DNA of 64,000 bases, taken from assembly GCA_035771165.1 (NCBI GenBank), contig JAWNZC010000471.1, forward strand, positions 1,210,001 to 1,274,000, given 5' to 3'. The DNA is from Paragorgia papillata (taxonomy: Eukaryota > Cnidaria > Anthozoa > Scleralcyonacea > Coralliidae). Position 1 is the first letter of the stretch; each line of letters starts with the position of its first letter. Positions 42,245-53,132 of this stretch are shown here, one piece after another. Made by a program: the position numbers and the translations under genes. Below the pieces are notes generated by a model that had not been told where the DNA came from, searched no databases, and worked only from the letters and a program-made list of their open reading frames with translations.

Positions 42245-45007
42245 TCATTGAAATAGTCTTCTGGTTTTCGAATTTAAAAATGGTTTTTGAAGTTCTCTAA
42301 CAGAAATTGATGAAACAAGTTCGCGATTTATTGAGATGCATGCGAGGTTTGAGAGTCGCTTTTCGGACATCGTGCTTCTCAAGTACGTCTTAACACGCTT
42401 CAAGCAGCTAAACGCTCTTTCATCGTGTGCTGATGAAACGGGTAAGGTGAGGCAGAGTTTCAAAAGCGTTACAATATTCTCAAATTGAGCCGTCAAGTTG
42501 TGCTTCATTAAAAATAATAAAAGGTCTTCAGCATCCCTTGGAACAGCTTCGCCTTCTCCAAACTCCCAGGCATTGAGAAGAGCATGCACGTTCTTGTACT
42601 CAAGCACCACCATTTCACTCGAAGAAAGGTCGTCAGAGTAAAATTGGCATAAAATGCTCAGTTGCTGTAAACTTGATTCGGCAGGGACGTCTGATTCCTT
42701 CTGGCTAAGGAACGTAACTGGTGAAATACAACAAAAGGCCTTAAGAATGCCAACTGTTGTATCGTTGAAACGTGTCTTGAGGTCTGTGATGATAGTGTCT
42801 AAACAACATTATAGACGTCGATTTTAAAACTATCTTTCGCATCCACGGCAGGATTATCAGCATCGGTTTCACGAGCTTCGTCAGGAAATGCTCTCCTTCG
42901 TCGGCGTCTTCTGCTTTTAAACTCCGTTGGAAAGTCAAGACCATTGGAACGGGCCGTTGCTTTTGCGATGGTATCTTCAAAGTGGTCGTCATTAGCTCGC
43001 ATGCTCGAAAATTGCTGAATGCGTGCTTCAATCAATTGGCACGATACACCAATGTTCATGAAGGGGCCTTGAACTTTGTCTGTTGCGGCTTTCGTTATCA
43101 CTAGGATCTCAAACCAAAAATAGAGCATGAAAACAAATTCAAAGCTTCTGAGTCCATTTATCAGACCATGCGCATCAGCGAGACCACGTGTGTCAAGTTG
43201 GTTTTGTGCCATTAGTACTTCTAGAGCATCGAGATAACAATCAAAGTTGTCCCTCACATGTTCTACAGAATTTGCTCTTGCTGCCCACCGCGTGTCTCAA
43301 AGAGACTTTGGCATCTCAGATCGTCGTTGTGCCCGTCCTTGAGATTTGTGCAGCTGTGCAGCTCTCCTTGGACTGGCAACGAAAAAACTGTAAAGACTTT
43401 CAAGCAGTCCGAAGAAAGACTTTGCAGGTACACAGCTCGTTGCCGTCTTCACTAGCGTAAGATTTAACCGATGCGCCATGCAGTGTACATATAGTGCAGA
43501 TGGAGTAACTTCGCGAACCAAAGCTTGTAATCCTCCGCGAATGCCAGACATTGTTGAACAGCCATCCATTGCTTGACCTCTAATAAACTTAGAATCAAGG
43601 TTAAATTGGGCTAAAAGCTGGAGCAATTTATGCAGAAAATCTACAGCCTTTGATCCTTCCATTTCGTCAAAACAAAGAAAACGCTCAACAGGTTTTCCTT
43701 CCAATACATATCTCAGGGAAAAAGCTAACTGGTCGATGTGACTAATGTCAGGAGTAGTATCAAGAATTACACAAAAATACTTGGCAGCAAGTACTTCTGA
43801 AGTAATTCTTTCTCTGATGACTGTGGCAATGGCATCTATTATTTCATTTTGAATCTGTGGAGAGGTGTACTTGGCTCTTGATTTCTTGCTAGCCAGATGG
43901 GAGGACATAACAGGGTCGTGTTTGGCTATCAATTTGAGCAGCTCCAGGTAATTGCCACTATTTCCAAATTCGGTCATGAGATCTTCTCGATTTTCGAACC
44001 GATGACCACGAAACGATATTCCTTGAAGAGCCAAAAATAGTGTAGCAGAAAAAATGCGGTCAAGAACTTGCAGTGTTTTCTCTCTTTCTTTATTTAGTTG
44101 CTCTTGAAGTTGGGCATCAATTGTTTTCCCAGTATATAGTCGAGTCTGGAACGATTTCCAGCGTGCAAAGCTGATGCAGTGGAGCTTGGAATTTTCGTGG
44201 TTGACGACTTTCTCTAATCCCTTTTTGAAATTCTTCACCCCGACTTCACTCCAGTTATTCTCGTAGCCTTGATATGACTTGCAGGGGAAAAGCCAACAAC
44301 AAAAACAAAACATTGCATCTTCCTTAATGGAATACACCAACCAATCGCGAGGGACGTGGTTTTTCGTATACCAGGACTGCTGAAAACTTCGATCATTCGT
44401 ATCCTTAGGAAATACAACGTTTTCAGACTTAGATGGGCCGTACCGCACAATTTCAGCTCGAACCTCAGCGTTTATTTGAATGTTTCGAAAGTTTGCAGGA
44501 TCTGTAGGGTAGTTCCCTAGTGACCTGATCCACACCTTAATTTCACTTTCAGGGCCTTCAGGATGTTCGACGGAAGATTGCATACCTTCGCCTTCGGCTT
44601 CACCACTATCGTCGCTTTCCTCCTCTTCTCTTGGCTATGCAGTAGGAGCGTCGGGTTGATTTGCTAACTCACACGTGCTAGGAGCTGCTGAAGAGTGGCT
44701 TGTGGTACATTCTGATGAATTGTCTTCAATGGTTTGGGAAGTTGCTGTTATCGTGGAGTTATCCAGAACGGGCAGGACTTGGTTCAAGGAAGACGTTGTG
44801 GATGTTGAAGTAGCGCTTGGCTTTGTTTTCCGTGCGAACGCAAATGGATTTTCTGGCGCCCCAGCCACCCTGTACGGAATATGCCTATGAGCGGCTATCA
44901 TTTCACTGTGGTATTTCTCATTGTGTTTTTTTTTTATAGTCACTGTCAAAGGTTACACCGCATACGCAGCATTCTACCTTTTGGCGTTTGGCTTTTTTAC
45001 TAAACAT
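42245..45007 (-). pseudogene. hAT transposase (ZMYM1-like/TTF-type), frameshifted
   Basis: Starts at ATG 45007 with a zinc finger (CCVCGVTF ... KKHNEKYH). The frame is broken by one extra A in a homopolymer at about 44930, by an in-frame TAG at 44635, and by frameshifts near 43300 and 42805. The central part (44583-43297) is the TTF/DUF4371 RNase-H-like region. CVILDTTPDISHIDQLAF carries the first catalytic Asp, IRGQAMDGCSTMSG the second, and HCMAHRLNL is the C-x2-H block. The C-terminal dimerisation domain is at 42500-42310 (SSAHDERAFSCLKRVKTYLR, with the catalytic Glu). All catalytic residues survive, suggesting recent decay. It would cut and paste the element via its CAGTGGCG ends. Confidence 0.9.
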
Positions 45008-45902
45008 TCTGATTTCTGACTGAGATGAATGGCGAGTATCGATTGGCACGAATACGATTGCTGATTTGCTGTATACAATGAATAATTATGATGAATTAAA
45101 ATTTACAACAATACCGCGCATTTACAGATATATTAATTCATTGAAATTGATTAATAACTGAAACTTTTCCACTGTTGAGTTTTGTTTAAGGCTCATGCAT
45201 GTAAGCCCATCTGTTACGCTGCATTACGCAATTAGACTATTCTACATTTCTACTCTCAGACTCTAGCGCCATTTCGGGCAGAGAAATGTGAAACTGAATT
45301 GAAAATCCACAGTAAATGACGCGGTTTAATATGTCAATTGACAAACAGACAAAGTCTAAAGTTATAAACAAATAAAACTATAGTATTGATATCACATTAT
45401 TATTAAAGTTACTACTTACCGAGTTACCGGTATATTTCGTCGTTAGGAACTTATATGAATAATGAAAGTAATTAAATGAAGGTACTCCAACTCCGTTTAG
45501 CACTTTAGCGCTATATAGATTATAGACTTTAAAAGATCGTGTGAGAAATATAAGATGTTGAACTTAAGAGACTAAGTGCCAGCGTTTATACGAGTCCCAC
45601 CACTATCGTATTTCATCTGGAAAGAGTTGACAGATAATACGAGAACTAATTCCCTTGTTGTTGAACGGAAACTGTTTTTTCGCAGCTTTATAACAAGTCA
45701 CAAGATCCGACATTTTATCATTTATGTATCATATGCTCTAATATATGTCAACACGGCAAAACTATTTGTTACGATCAACAACTTTCCCAAGTCCCAACCA
45801 CCCAAATTTTCCGACGGACAACAAAGATTTTCCGACAAACGTCCCTGCGAAGTCGTTTGGGGGGGCGAGCGCCCCCCCTCTAGCTACGCCACTGAGCCAA
45901 CA

Positions 45903-46320
45903 GCATGCGTCACAGACCAAGCGTATCAAATGTATTAAGGGTGAGTACAAGGGAATTCTAAGCATCAAATAGCCTCTGGATGTTTAAAACGCTGAAGCCC
46001 ATGAATCTTAACCAGTGGCGTAACTATAGGGTCATCTGTCGGTAAATTCTGATTCCCTGTCGGAAATTTCCATGCGAGCTTTTTTGGATGCTATCATAAT
46101 AATTAATAAACCTCAATACCCGGTGTGTCATTGGACACAACAGTCGGTGTATTGAAATCTCTAAGTTGCCTTTCTCCAGATCAACCAGATCAGAATGGTA
46201 CCAATATTGACTTATCTTGACTTATCTAACCATTTACAGTTTTTTGTTTGCTAATATGATACGGAAAGACTGCGTAATTGACGACCAATTAAGATAAATT
46301 TATTTATACAATACCCTTGT
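45903..46320. other. Interior of second MULE-like element, no gene
   Basis: Contains CAGTGGCGTAACTATAGGGTC at 46013, resembling a hAT terminus, but no partner end was found. Confidence 0.4.
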
Positions 46321-46665
46321 TGCTATGCGTGTTTTCATTGGTTGTTGCCCATGATCTATTAGAGGACAGACACATGGTCACGTCAGATCACGTCAGCTGA
46401 CTTGCTTTTTTCTTTCTTCATGCCCCAAAACCCGACAGGGTTTTTTAAAAAACCTTTTAAGTTTTTGTATTGTATAAAACAAATAGATTCCATTTTTTTG
46501 TTGTCTGTTCAGTTATAGATGCACAGAAGACGTCACAACGTGGTAAGAACATCAGTGAACATCACCACTTTTTTGTTCTTACCACGTTGTGACGTCATCT
46601 GTGCATCTATAACTGAACAGACAACGGCAAAATGGAATCTATTTGTTAAATATATAATGATTATG
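46320..46665. mobile_element. Foldback MITE
   Basis: Arms GATTCCATTTTTTTGTTGTC ... CACAACGTGGTAAGAAC and complement meet at CAGTGAACATCACC (about 46558). Shares both flanks with 3028-3310. Confidence 0.8.
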
Positions 46666-47271
46666 AGTAGAAATGCATGATGTAATGTTATATAAATTAG
46701 TGAATAAATATGGCATTTTGTTACTTCTTCGTGTATTACCTATGCATTCCTTTACCGCGTCCATCAACATTTCGCAAGCGGTATGAGCAATTTGAAGCGA
46801 CAAATATAGCCAAATCTCCGCGCTATTTTTGCAAGTGACAATCAACAGAGTTGAATATACCTAATGTACATTAAATTTCGACGCTGGAAATAGGCCGTAA
46901 TATATAAATTCCTGGTTTATAACCAGCCAGTATTAAGTTGAGTAAAACCTTTTGAGAAGTCTTCCAAAACATTGCAGCATCATTCACTTTGGCATTGCGT
47001 AAATGTCGCGACAGGAAGTTATATTAATGAAAGATATTTGTACACCTCAGGGCAAACATAATCTGATGAATCGCCCCTTGCGCTTAACACAAAATAACAC
47101 AACATAACTATAATTCTTATTTATTACATTTCAAAAATAATTTTAGCGTGTTTTACAACCCTCTAACCCTAACCTACTACCCTCGACCCTCGACCTACTA
47201 CCCTCGACCAACTGCACTCGACACTCGACCAACTACCCTCGACACTCGACCCTCGACCAAAACCCAAACTC

Positions 47272-47700
47272 CGGGGAAAAGGGTGTTTTGATCGAGGAAT
47301 AGGCTCACTCCGTTCCACGATTGCAGAAACAACTTCCACATTTCTAGATCTTTGTGGAACTCGGTATTTAGACGGATGTGGTGGTATGACTGTTTAACAC
47401 CACGAGTTAGTTGAATCATACGTTGTAGAAAGGCGCGTCCTGGCGCAACAACGCGACACGCAAACTGTAATGCGCCAATAAGAGACTGAAGCTCAGAAAG
47501 CTTACATTTCTTTCGCTTGCCCCAATCCGATAAGGCCTGACGAGCGGCTCGAGGCAGCTTATCAACGGGCAGTTTTGCTTTCATTTCAGAGGAATCCAGA
47601 GTTATCCCGAGGAACTCGAGTGAGGTGGAGGGTTTGAAGGTTTTCTTAGGTGCTAAAGGAACGTCTAGCTCAGTGAAAAGACAGAGTAGTTTACACAAAG
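47272..47700 (-). pseudogene. DIRS-type reverse transcriptase C-terminus
   Basis: Contains ELDVPLAPKKTFKPS and LEFLGITLDSSEMKAKLP, the RT palm/thumb boundary of DIRS and Ty3-like enzymes. It continues with LSELQSLIGALQFACRVVAPG and FHKDLEMWKLFLQSWNG, the connection to RNase H. The catalytic YxDD box should lie just upstream (above 47700) but the sequence there is unrelated, so the copy is truncated. The reading continues into 41070-40795 once the inserted element is removed. Confidence 0.85.
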
Positions 47701-49225
47701 ATGTTTTGCATGTAGAGGACGGAGGGGATATTATGAAAATGGGTGAAAATCCAAAATATTATATAAAATACAAAGGACAAGGTGTTTCATGTTTTATGTT
47801 TTGGGACTTGTAAGTGTTGTCGAAGTAGCTTAATTATCTATATTTTTTTGATAAATGATAGCAATATATTCTTGAAATGATGTCGATAAAATAGTAATGT
47901 TTCACTTTTGCTCGGTCGAACGAGACGAAAACCTATATTTTGTCATCTAAAATCTATGCAGTTCACCGTCTATATAACCACTTTTTATGTAATAAATTGT
48001 ACTATTATAAAATGTGAGTATCGGGAGTCGGTAATTCTCTGTTTGTACACACTGCGCGGTCACTGCTTCCTACAAAGTACGCAAGAGTCTCAAACATACC
48101 TTCATTTACTCGTATTCAGTTCCGATCATATAGTGTTGCGATCACAAATTGACAATTTTTTCCATCACTTTATATGAATCTTCATGAATGCGTGTAATTT
48201 GATCTGTCTGCGTTGACTTCGTTCGGCGCAAGTCAAACGTGTAATATGTTTAAAAACACCGTGTAAATCTTTACAGTTATGAAAGAGGTATATATCAGCG
48301 TTTCCTAGACAGGTTCACAATTTAGCGGACTGAAGGCCCTGCGGAAACGACGTCTTACCAGAACCGAAACAGGAGCAGAAAAACCTGATCAGATTACACA
48401 CCTTTAGACAGCCGTTGCAAGTCATCTATTAATTATTTACTGTTTTAAATTTATTATACCTAACACTGCTTTTAGAACTTATATTATGCTATTATAATAC
48501 ACTATATAGTCTGTAATTGTATATTATTATAGATTTATTATGCTTGTAACCAATTTTATGTAATATTTTGACGTTCGTATTTTCATGATTGTAAAGTTAT
48601 CGCAATTCACCTTTAGGGTGCAAAGGTATTCTCTATTAAACCAACCATTATTATTATCTTATAATATCTCCGGATCCTGATTTCGTAAGACAATTTGGGT
48701 TTATCTTTCCTAATCTCGAAAAACAGCAAAGCAGCTGGTGTATAATCGCCGTAATTTACAAATACGACATTTCCCCGTCGAACGCCACATCGCCTATTGC
48801 TTTGTTTACAATTTAGTAAATGCTGGACGGATAGTCGCAATCTCGTTCCCAGATAGTCGCTGATTGGACATAGATGGCGCATGCGCATGCAAAAAAGACT
48901 GGACCCTCTTTTCTCCACGGGGGGGGGGGGGGGAGTGGGTCTGGAACTGGACTAATGGTTGATCATGCAGTTGAACTCGTGATAGTCTATAGGTGATTGA
49001 GTTAGGGATAAGTGTTCTGTCATTTTGGTGCGTGTAAAGCACGCTTTTACCGAAAATGGAAGTAACCTTCACTGGTCTTGGCGTTCCTTTGTAGATAAGT
49101 GTGAGAGATAGATTGACTGCTGGAATTTGTGTTATTCAGCTTTAATTAGATCAGAATTAACCTACAAAAACCTGGCTTATGTCTTATTTTGACGCATGTT
49201 TCTTAATCCTTGATCGGTTATGCCA
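47701..49225. other. No supported gene
   Basis: 48600-48660 ends with a TTATTATTATC run that may be a LINE 3' tail. The 101-codon minus frame at 48613-48918 is unrecognised. Poly-G tract at 48919-48933. Confidence 0.35.
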
Positions 49226-51150
49226 AAGTAGTATACCCACAGGTATAGTACAGCTGACTCAGCATTTTTCAGGAGCTCTTACCCCTTAGTTTTTAGTTAC
49301 CAGGGCTGTCCGCGTGAGCCCTGTGCGCGCGCATGTGAACCGGAAATACGTTTTTGAATAGAGAAACCTGTTTTGACAAGTATGATTGTTGTCAGACAAT
49401 GGTTTAAATGAATAAAGAAGTTATTGTAAAAGATGTTTAATGAAACAAACGTGCAATGCTTACGGTCACTGTTTATTTAGCCAAGTGTGTTTGTTTTATT
49501 TGTTTATTTAGTAAGTTTTTGCTTGGCTTTCTTCGCAGGAATTGTACTCAAATGACTGACACTCGCTGCCGTCGGCTACTCTATCTCACACTCGTCCGAT
49601 CTCACCTGTCGTATGCCAGTGAGATCTGGGCACCTCAAGGTTCGTCACGAGATCTTGCGATCCTGGAGGGTGTTCAAAGACGAGCTACCAAATTTATACT
49701 TCAAGACTACGAATTGTCTTATTCTGAGCGTCTCAAGAAACTCAATTTACTACCGATATCGTACTGGCTTGAAATAAAAGATCTTATCTTTTTTTTCAAA
49801 TGCAAACGAGGCCTCTACGATCTAGAAATCTCCTCTTTTGTCTCTTTTTCTTCTCATCGCTCGTCTCGCACCCGTTCAAGCAAGGACAACTTGCTTCAAG
49901 CCAATCCTTGCAGGACTTCTCTTTTTAGGAACTCTTTTTTTAACCGAATTGTCTTTCTCTAGAACAATCTCTCTCCGATCATCCGTAATAGTACGTCTGT
50001 TTCCTCTTTTAAGCACCAACTTTATATTTACTACTCTTCTCAATTAGATTCCACTTTTGAAGTAAATAGAATGCGCACTTGGAAAACCTACTGCTCTAAG
50101 TGTCGTTCTTACAACTTAAGCTGTTGTTCTTAATCTGTCCTATCGTATGTAAATAGTGTATTAGTCTTTGTCTTTAATTTATGTCCACTCCGTATTTTTT
50201 GTCAGGTTGGTCTTCACATGGGACTCATGTCCTGTTGACCATACCTTCAACCATGATCAAGTCTTGCATCTTTTTATTTTCAACTTGTATTAATTCTTTC
50301 GCACACTTGTATGGTTGTAAAGTTAATAAAAAAAAAGAAAAAAAAAAGTGTGTTGTGAACTGGTTGAAGAAAAGTTGTAAAGGGAATAATGGCACATCTG
50401 TTTGAACAAATGTATGTCGATGAAGTTGATTTTGAAGACATTCTAACTTTTGAGCAGATTATTGATCTCGTTTCTTCCGAGTTTGTCCATCGGCATATTG
50501 AACAGCTAGAGAAGCTAGCGTCATGTTGGCTCTGTCATTTTGGCCCTTGGCTCTGTCATTTTGTGATCTGCTATAACAAAGCGCACATTTGGACATTTTC
50601 TCTAAACCGTACACCAATGTCACCACAAGCAACAATGTATAGTATGAAGAAAGTAGATCAATGCATTAGGTTTTTAAAAACCATTTTTATTCACACAATT
50701 ATAATTACACAGTTGAATGGTACTTAAGTTTACAAGCACAGTTATATAGTCCAGTAAGTTATTAATGTTCATTGTTCTTTCGGTCTCAGCGTACAACTTA
50801 GACCACACAAACCAGCTCAGATTAAATAAGCTGTCAAAATATTGTCTGTATAAAGTGGAAGGACTAGGAAACGATAAAATTCACAAACACACTTACTAAA
50901 TAAACAGTGACCGTAAGCATTGCACGTTTGTTTCATTAAACATCTTTTACAATAACTTCTTTATTCATTTAAACCATTGTCTGACAACAATCATACTTGT
51001 CAAAACAGGTTTCTCTATTCAAAAACGTATTTCCGGTTCACATGCGCGCGCACAGGGCTCACGCGGACAGCCCTGGTAACTAAAAAACTAGGGGTAAGAG
51101 CTCCTGAAAAATGCTGAGTCAGCTGTACTATACCTGTGGGTATACTACTT
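49226..51150. mobile_element. TIR transposon (~270-bp TIRs) split by a LINE
   Basis: 49226-49500 (AAGTAGTATACCCACAGGTA start) is the reverse complement of about 50885-51150. The inner part, 50355-50730, has a 112-codon plus frame (MAHLFEQMYVDEVDFEDIL) with no recognised domain. No convincing target duplication was found. Confidence 0.8.
49492..50345 (+). mobile_element. 5'-truncated LINE insertion
   Basis: Coding matches the C-terminal portion of a LINE RT protein (FLLGFLRRNC, YLTLVRSHLSYASEIWAP, LEGVQRRATKFIL, RLKKLNLLPISYWLEIKDL). A stop at about 49962 is followed by continued homology (KTYCSKCRSYNLSCCS) to about 50130. The 3' end is an A-rich tail at 50323-50347. The flanking 9-bp duplication AAGTGTGTT (49483-49491, 50346-50354) marks target-primed insertion. 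Confidence 0.8.
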
Positions 51151-52080
51151 ACCAAACATAGTTTACGTTTGGACATTAACCTTAATTTATTCAAGCATAA
51201 ATTTTTATCTATAGGAACCAATCAGATTGCGTGAAAAGCACTACTCACGTAATTCACCTGTTCGAGTGGCAATTAGGAGATATTGATCTTGCCACGAGGA
51301 CATAAAATTCATATCTTTGAGCAACCGTGTAATGTTCTGTGTGGAAGTGATGTTGATAAACTGCATGGGTTTAATGCAAAAACTATAACGCTTGACCTAA
51401 AACTTTTAGAAAATACACTGAAATGAAAAATACAACAGCTTATTCGAATACGTCATCATTTTACGTGAAAAACTGAATTAAGAGAAGTTACTGGCTCAAA
51501 TTTACTCGATACTTACGGCAAAAGGCGTAAATTTTGACTTGTCGATATGTCACTCGCGAGCGTATGCATACGAGAAATAGTGAAATATGGATTCTACGAG
51601 TGTTTTATTAGTTGCTAGTAAAATACTCTTCTCCATATAATAAATCTTAATATTAGTTGTCGGTGACTAAAATATATGTAGTAAACTGTCGAAGACAATG
51701 GACAGCTGCGACAAGAACACCTGACCTCCCGTGAGGAGTTACCAGGATGATGATGATGATGATCGAGGACCACATTTTAACGGCGCTTCCGAGAGGTTTA
51801 TTTACCACTCTTTGTTCATGGAGAATTTTCGCTTTGAAACGGGAAAATTAATACAACCTCAAATTTAGAAATTGAAAATGTGATACTCGCGTTGATACTC
51901 ACAACTATTTTTATCTGAACCAACTGAATTTTCCACGTCATCTGTCACTATTATAAGAACAGATCATGCTATTAAACGCGGACGGATTATGAGCTATTGT
52001 CGATTATGAGTGATAACCAAATCCATTGAAACTTTGCATAAATTGTGTTTGCGAGGAATATTTAAGAATACCGATCAACC
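51151..52080. other. No supported gene
   Basis: Only short frames. A (GATGAT) run at 51747. Confidence 0.4.
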
Positions 52081-52084
52081 AATG

Positions 52085-52200
52085 AAAACACAGAATCCAC
52101 CAGCCGATGCCATAACCGGTTATTAGAAGGTTGCAGGTTCGAACCCTGTCTGGGACTCAGAGATCTTTTCCAAGTATAATTGAGCTTGACGAACGTCCAC
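52085..52200 (+). mobile_element. tRNA-derived SINE, copy 2
   Basis: B-box GGTTCGAACCC at 52136 in the context AGAAGGTTGCAG ... GGGACTCAGAG. The A-box half is weak. Confidence 0.65.
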
Positions 52201-52269
52201 CAAACGTCTGTTACATTACACCAAGCTCGCAAACGTACCACATGCACTACGTGTATACGTACAACTTAT

Positions 52270-52302
52270 CATATTACTATTATTATTATTATTATATTGC
52301 TT

Positions 52303-52362
<60 letters not shown>
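52270..52362. repeat. Compound (ATT)n(TTG)n microsatellite
   Basis: Uninterrupted trinucleotide run (about 52302-52362 is TTG) that makes spurious Val/Leu/Cys-rich frames. Confidence 0.95.
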
Positions 52363-52363
<1 letters not shown>

Positions 52364-52607
52364 GTTTTTTTCAGGAAGCAGTAAATTAACTATATTGTTA
52401 TATAACTGGATTTTTGCTAGTTGTAACTCAGACTGCTATTGGTTCCTTTATGGCCACGTGGCATTAGACAAATCAAATGTTTCCCGCGTGGGCAATATTG
52501 CAACAATTGTATAACCCGCTTGGGCCACAACTTCTTAGTGAAAGTCTAGCTAAACAGCCTAACCAAGTAAAAATCCAACAAAAACCCAGCAATATAATTA
52601 ACAAAGC

Positions 52608-52722
52608 ACTTAATGTCTTATCCCTTGGGAAAATGTAGTTTTGTTTTCCCTCGAGTCTCGATGTTTCCTTCTGGAAAACAAAACTAAATGTTTCGGGCCC
52701 TCGTGACCAGACATTAAGTGTA
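52608..52722. repeat. Foldback
   Basis: CACTTAATGTCTTATCCCTT ... AGTTTTGTTTTCC is mirrored by GGAAAACAAAACT ... AGACATTAAGTG. Confidence 0.75.
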
Positions 52723-53132
52723 TAATATTATTCGTAAGCTCTATATGACTATATATAACAACTCTTCGATGCTCGGCTCTTATGATAAGTGATAGTTAAA
52801 ATATGAGCGGCTGATCTTTATGGGCATTTACAATGGTGAGCCGAATAACTTACTTATCAAATTGTAAGTGTAAATGATGAACACTTTGTTTAAGAGTCGT
52901 AGGAAAGGTTATGGATAAGATCATTTACAGTCAGAAAAAGCTCAATTTGAGGCACTAGTGCCTATTAACTTTGATAAAACCTTGATGTTTTATTAATCAA
53001 TGTTTTATCCGTAGTTAAAGATGCTGATTAAACATTCATTTCTTTTGAATTTTCTTCATGAATTATTAATGAATTTGATAATACTTCTTATTCATGTTCT
53101 AGCCGCAATTCTCAACATAACAAATCGGGAAT

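Larger units (their letters stand above)
41605..45894 (-). mobile_element. hAT transposon with 8-bp duplication
   Basis: Termini CAGTGGCGTAGCTAG and CTAGCTACGCCACTG, flanked by the perfect duplication AGCCAACA (41597-41604, 45895-45902). Both ends have G/C runs (a ~28-nt poly-G at 41630). It encodes one broken transposase on the minus strand. Confidence 0.95.
41080..47271. mobile_element. Second MULE-like element, ~480-bp TIRs, 9-bp duplication, split by hAT
   Basis: Ends GAGTTTGGGTTTTGGTCGAGG and complement. TIRs run 41080 to about 41560 and about 46800 to 47271 at high identity. The outer ~130 bp of each TIR is a minisatellite of GTCGAGGGTAG words. The flanks carry a perfect 9-bp duplication CGGGGAAAA (41071-41079, 47272-47280). 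Without the hAT insert it is about 1.9 kb with no coding, so non-autonomous. Confidence 0.9.

Noticed and set aside
43188..43460. Plus-strand frames over the hAT element
   Set aside because: Antisense to the transposase. The minus strand carries all domain motifs.
49226..51150. 9-bp target duplication for this TIR element
   Set aside because: Flanks (TATGCCA and ACCAAACA) do not match convincingly at any length.
52131..52514. 127-codon Val-rich frame with membrane-like segment
   Set aside because: The hydrophobic stretch is the TTG microsatellite.
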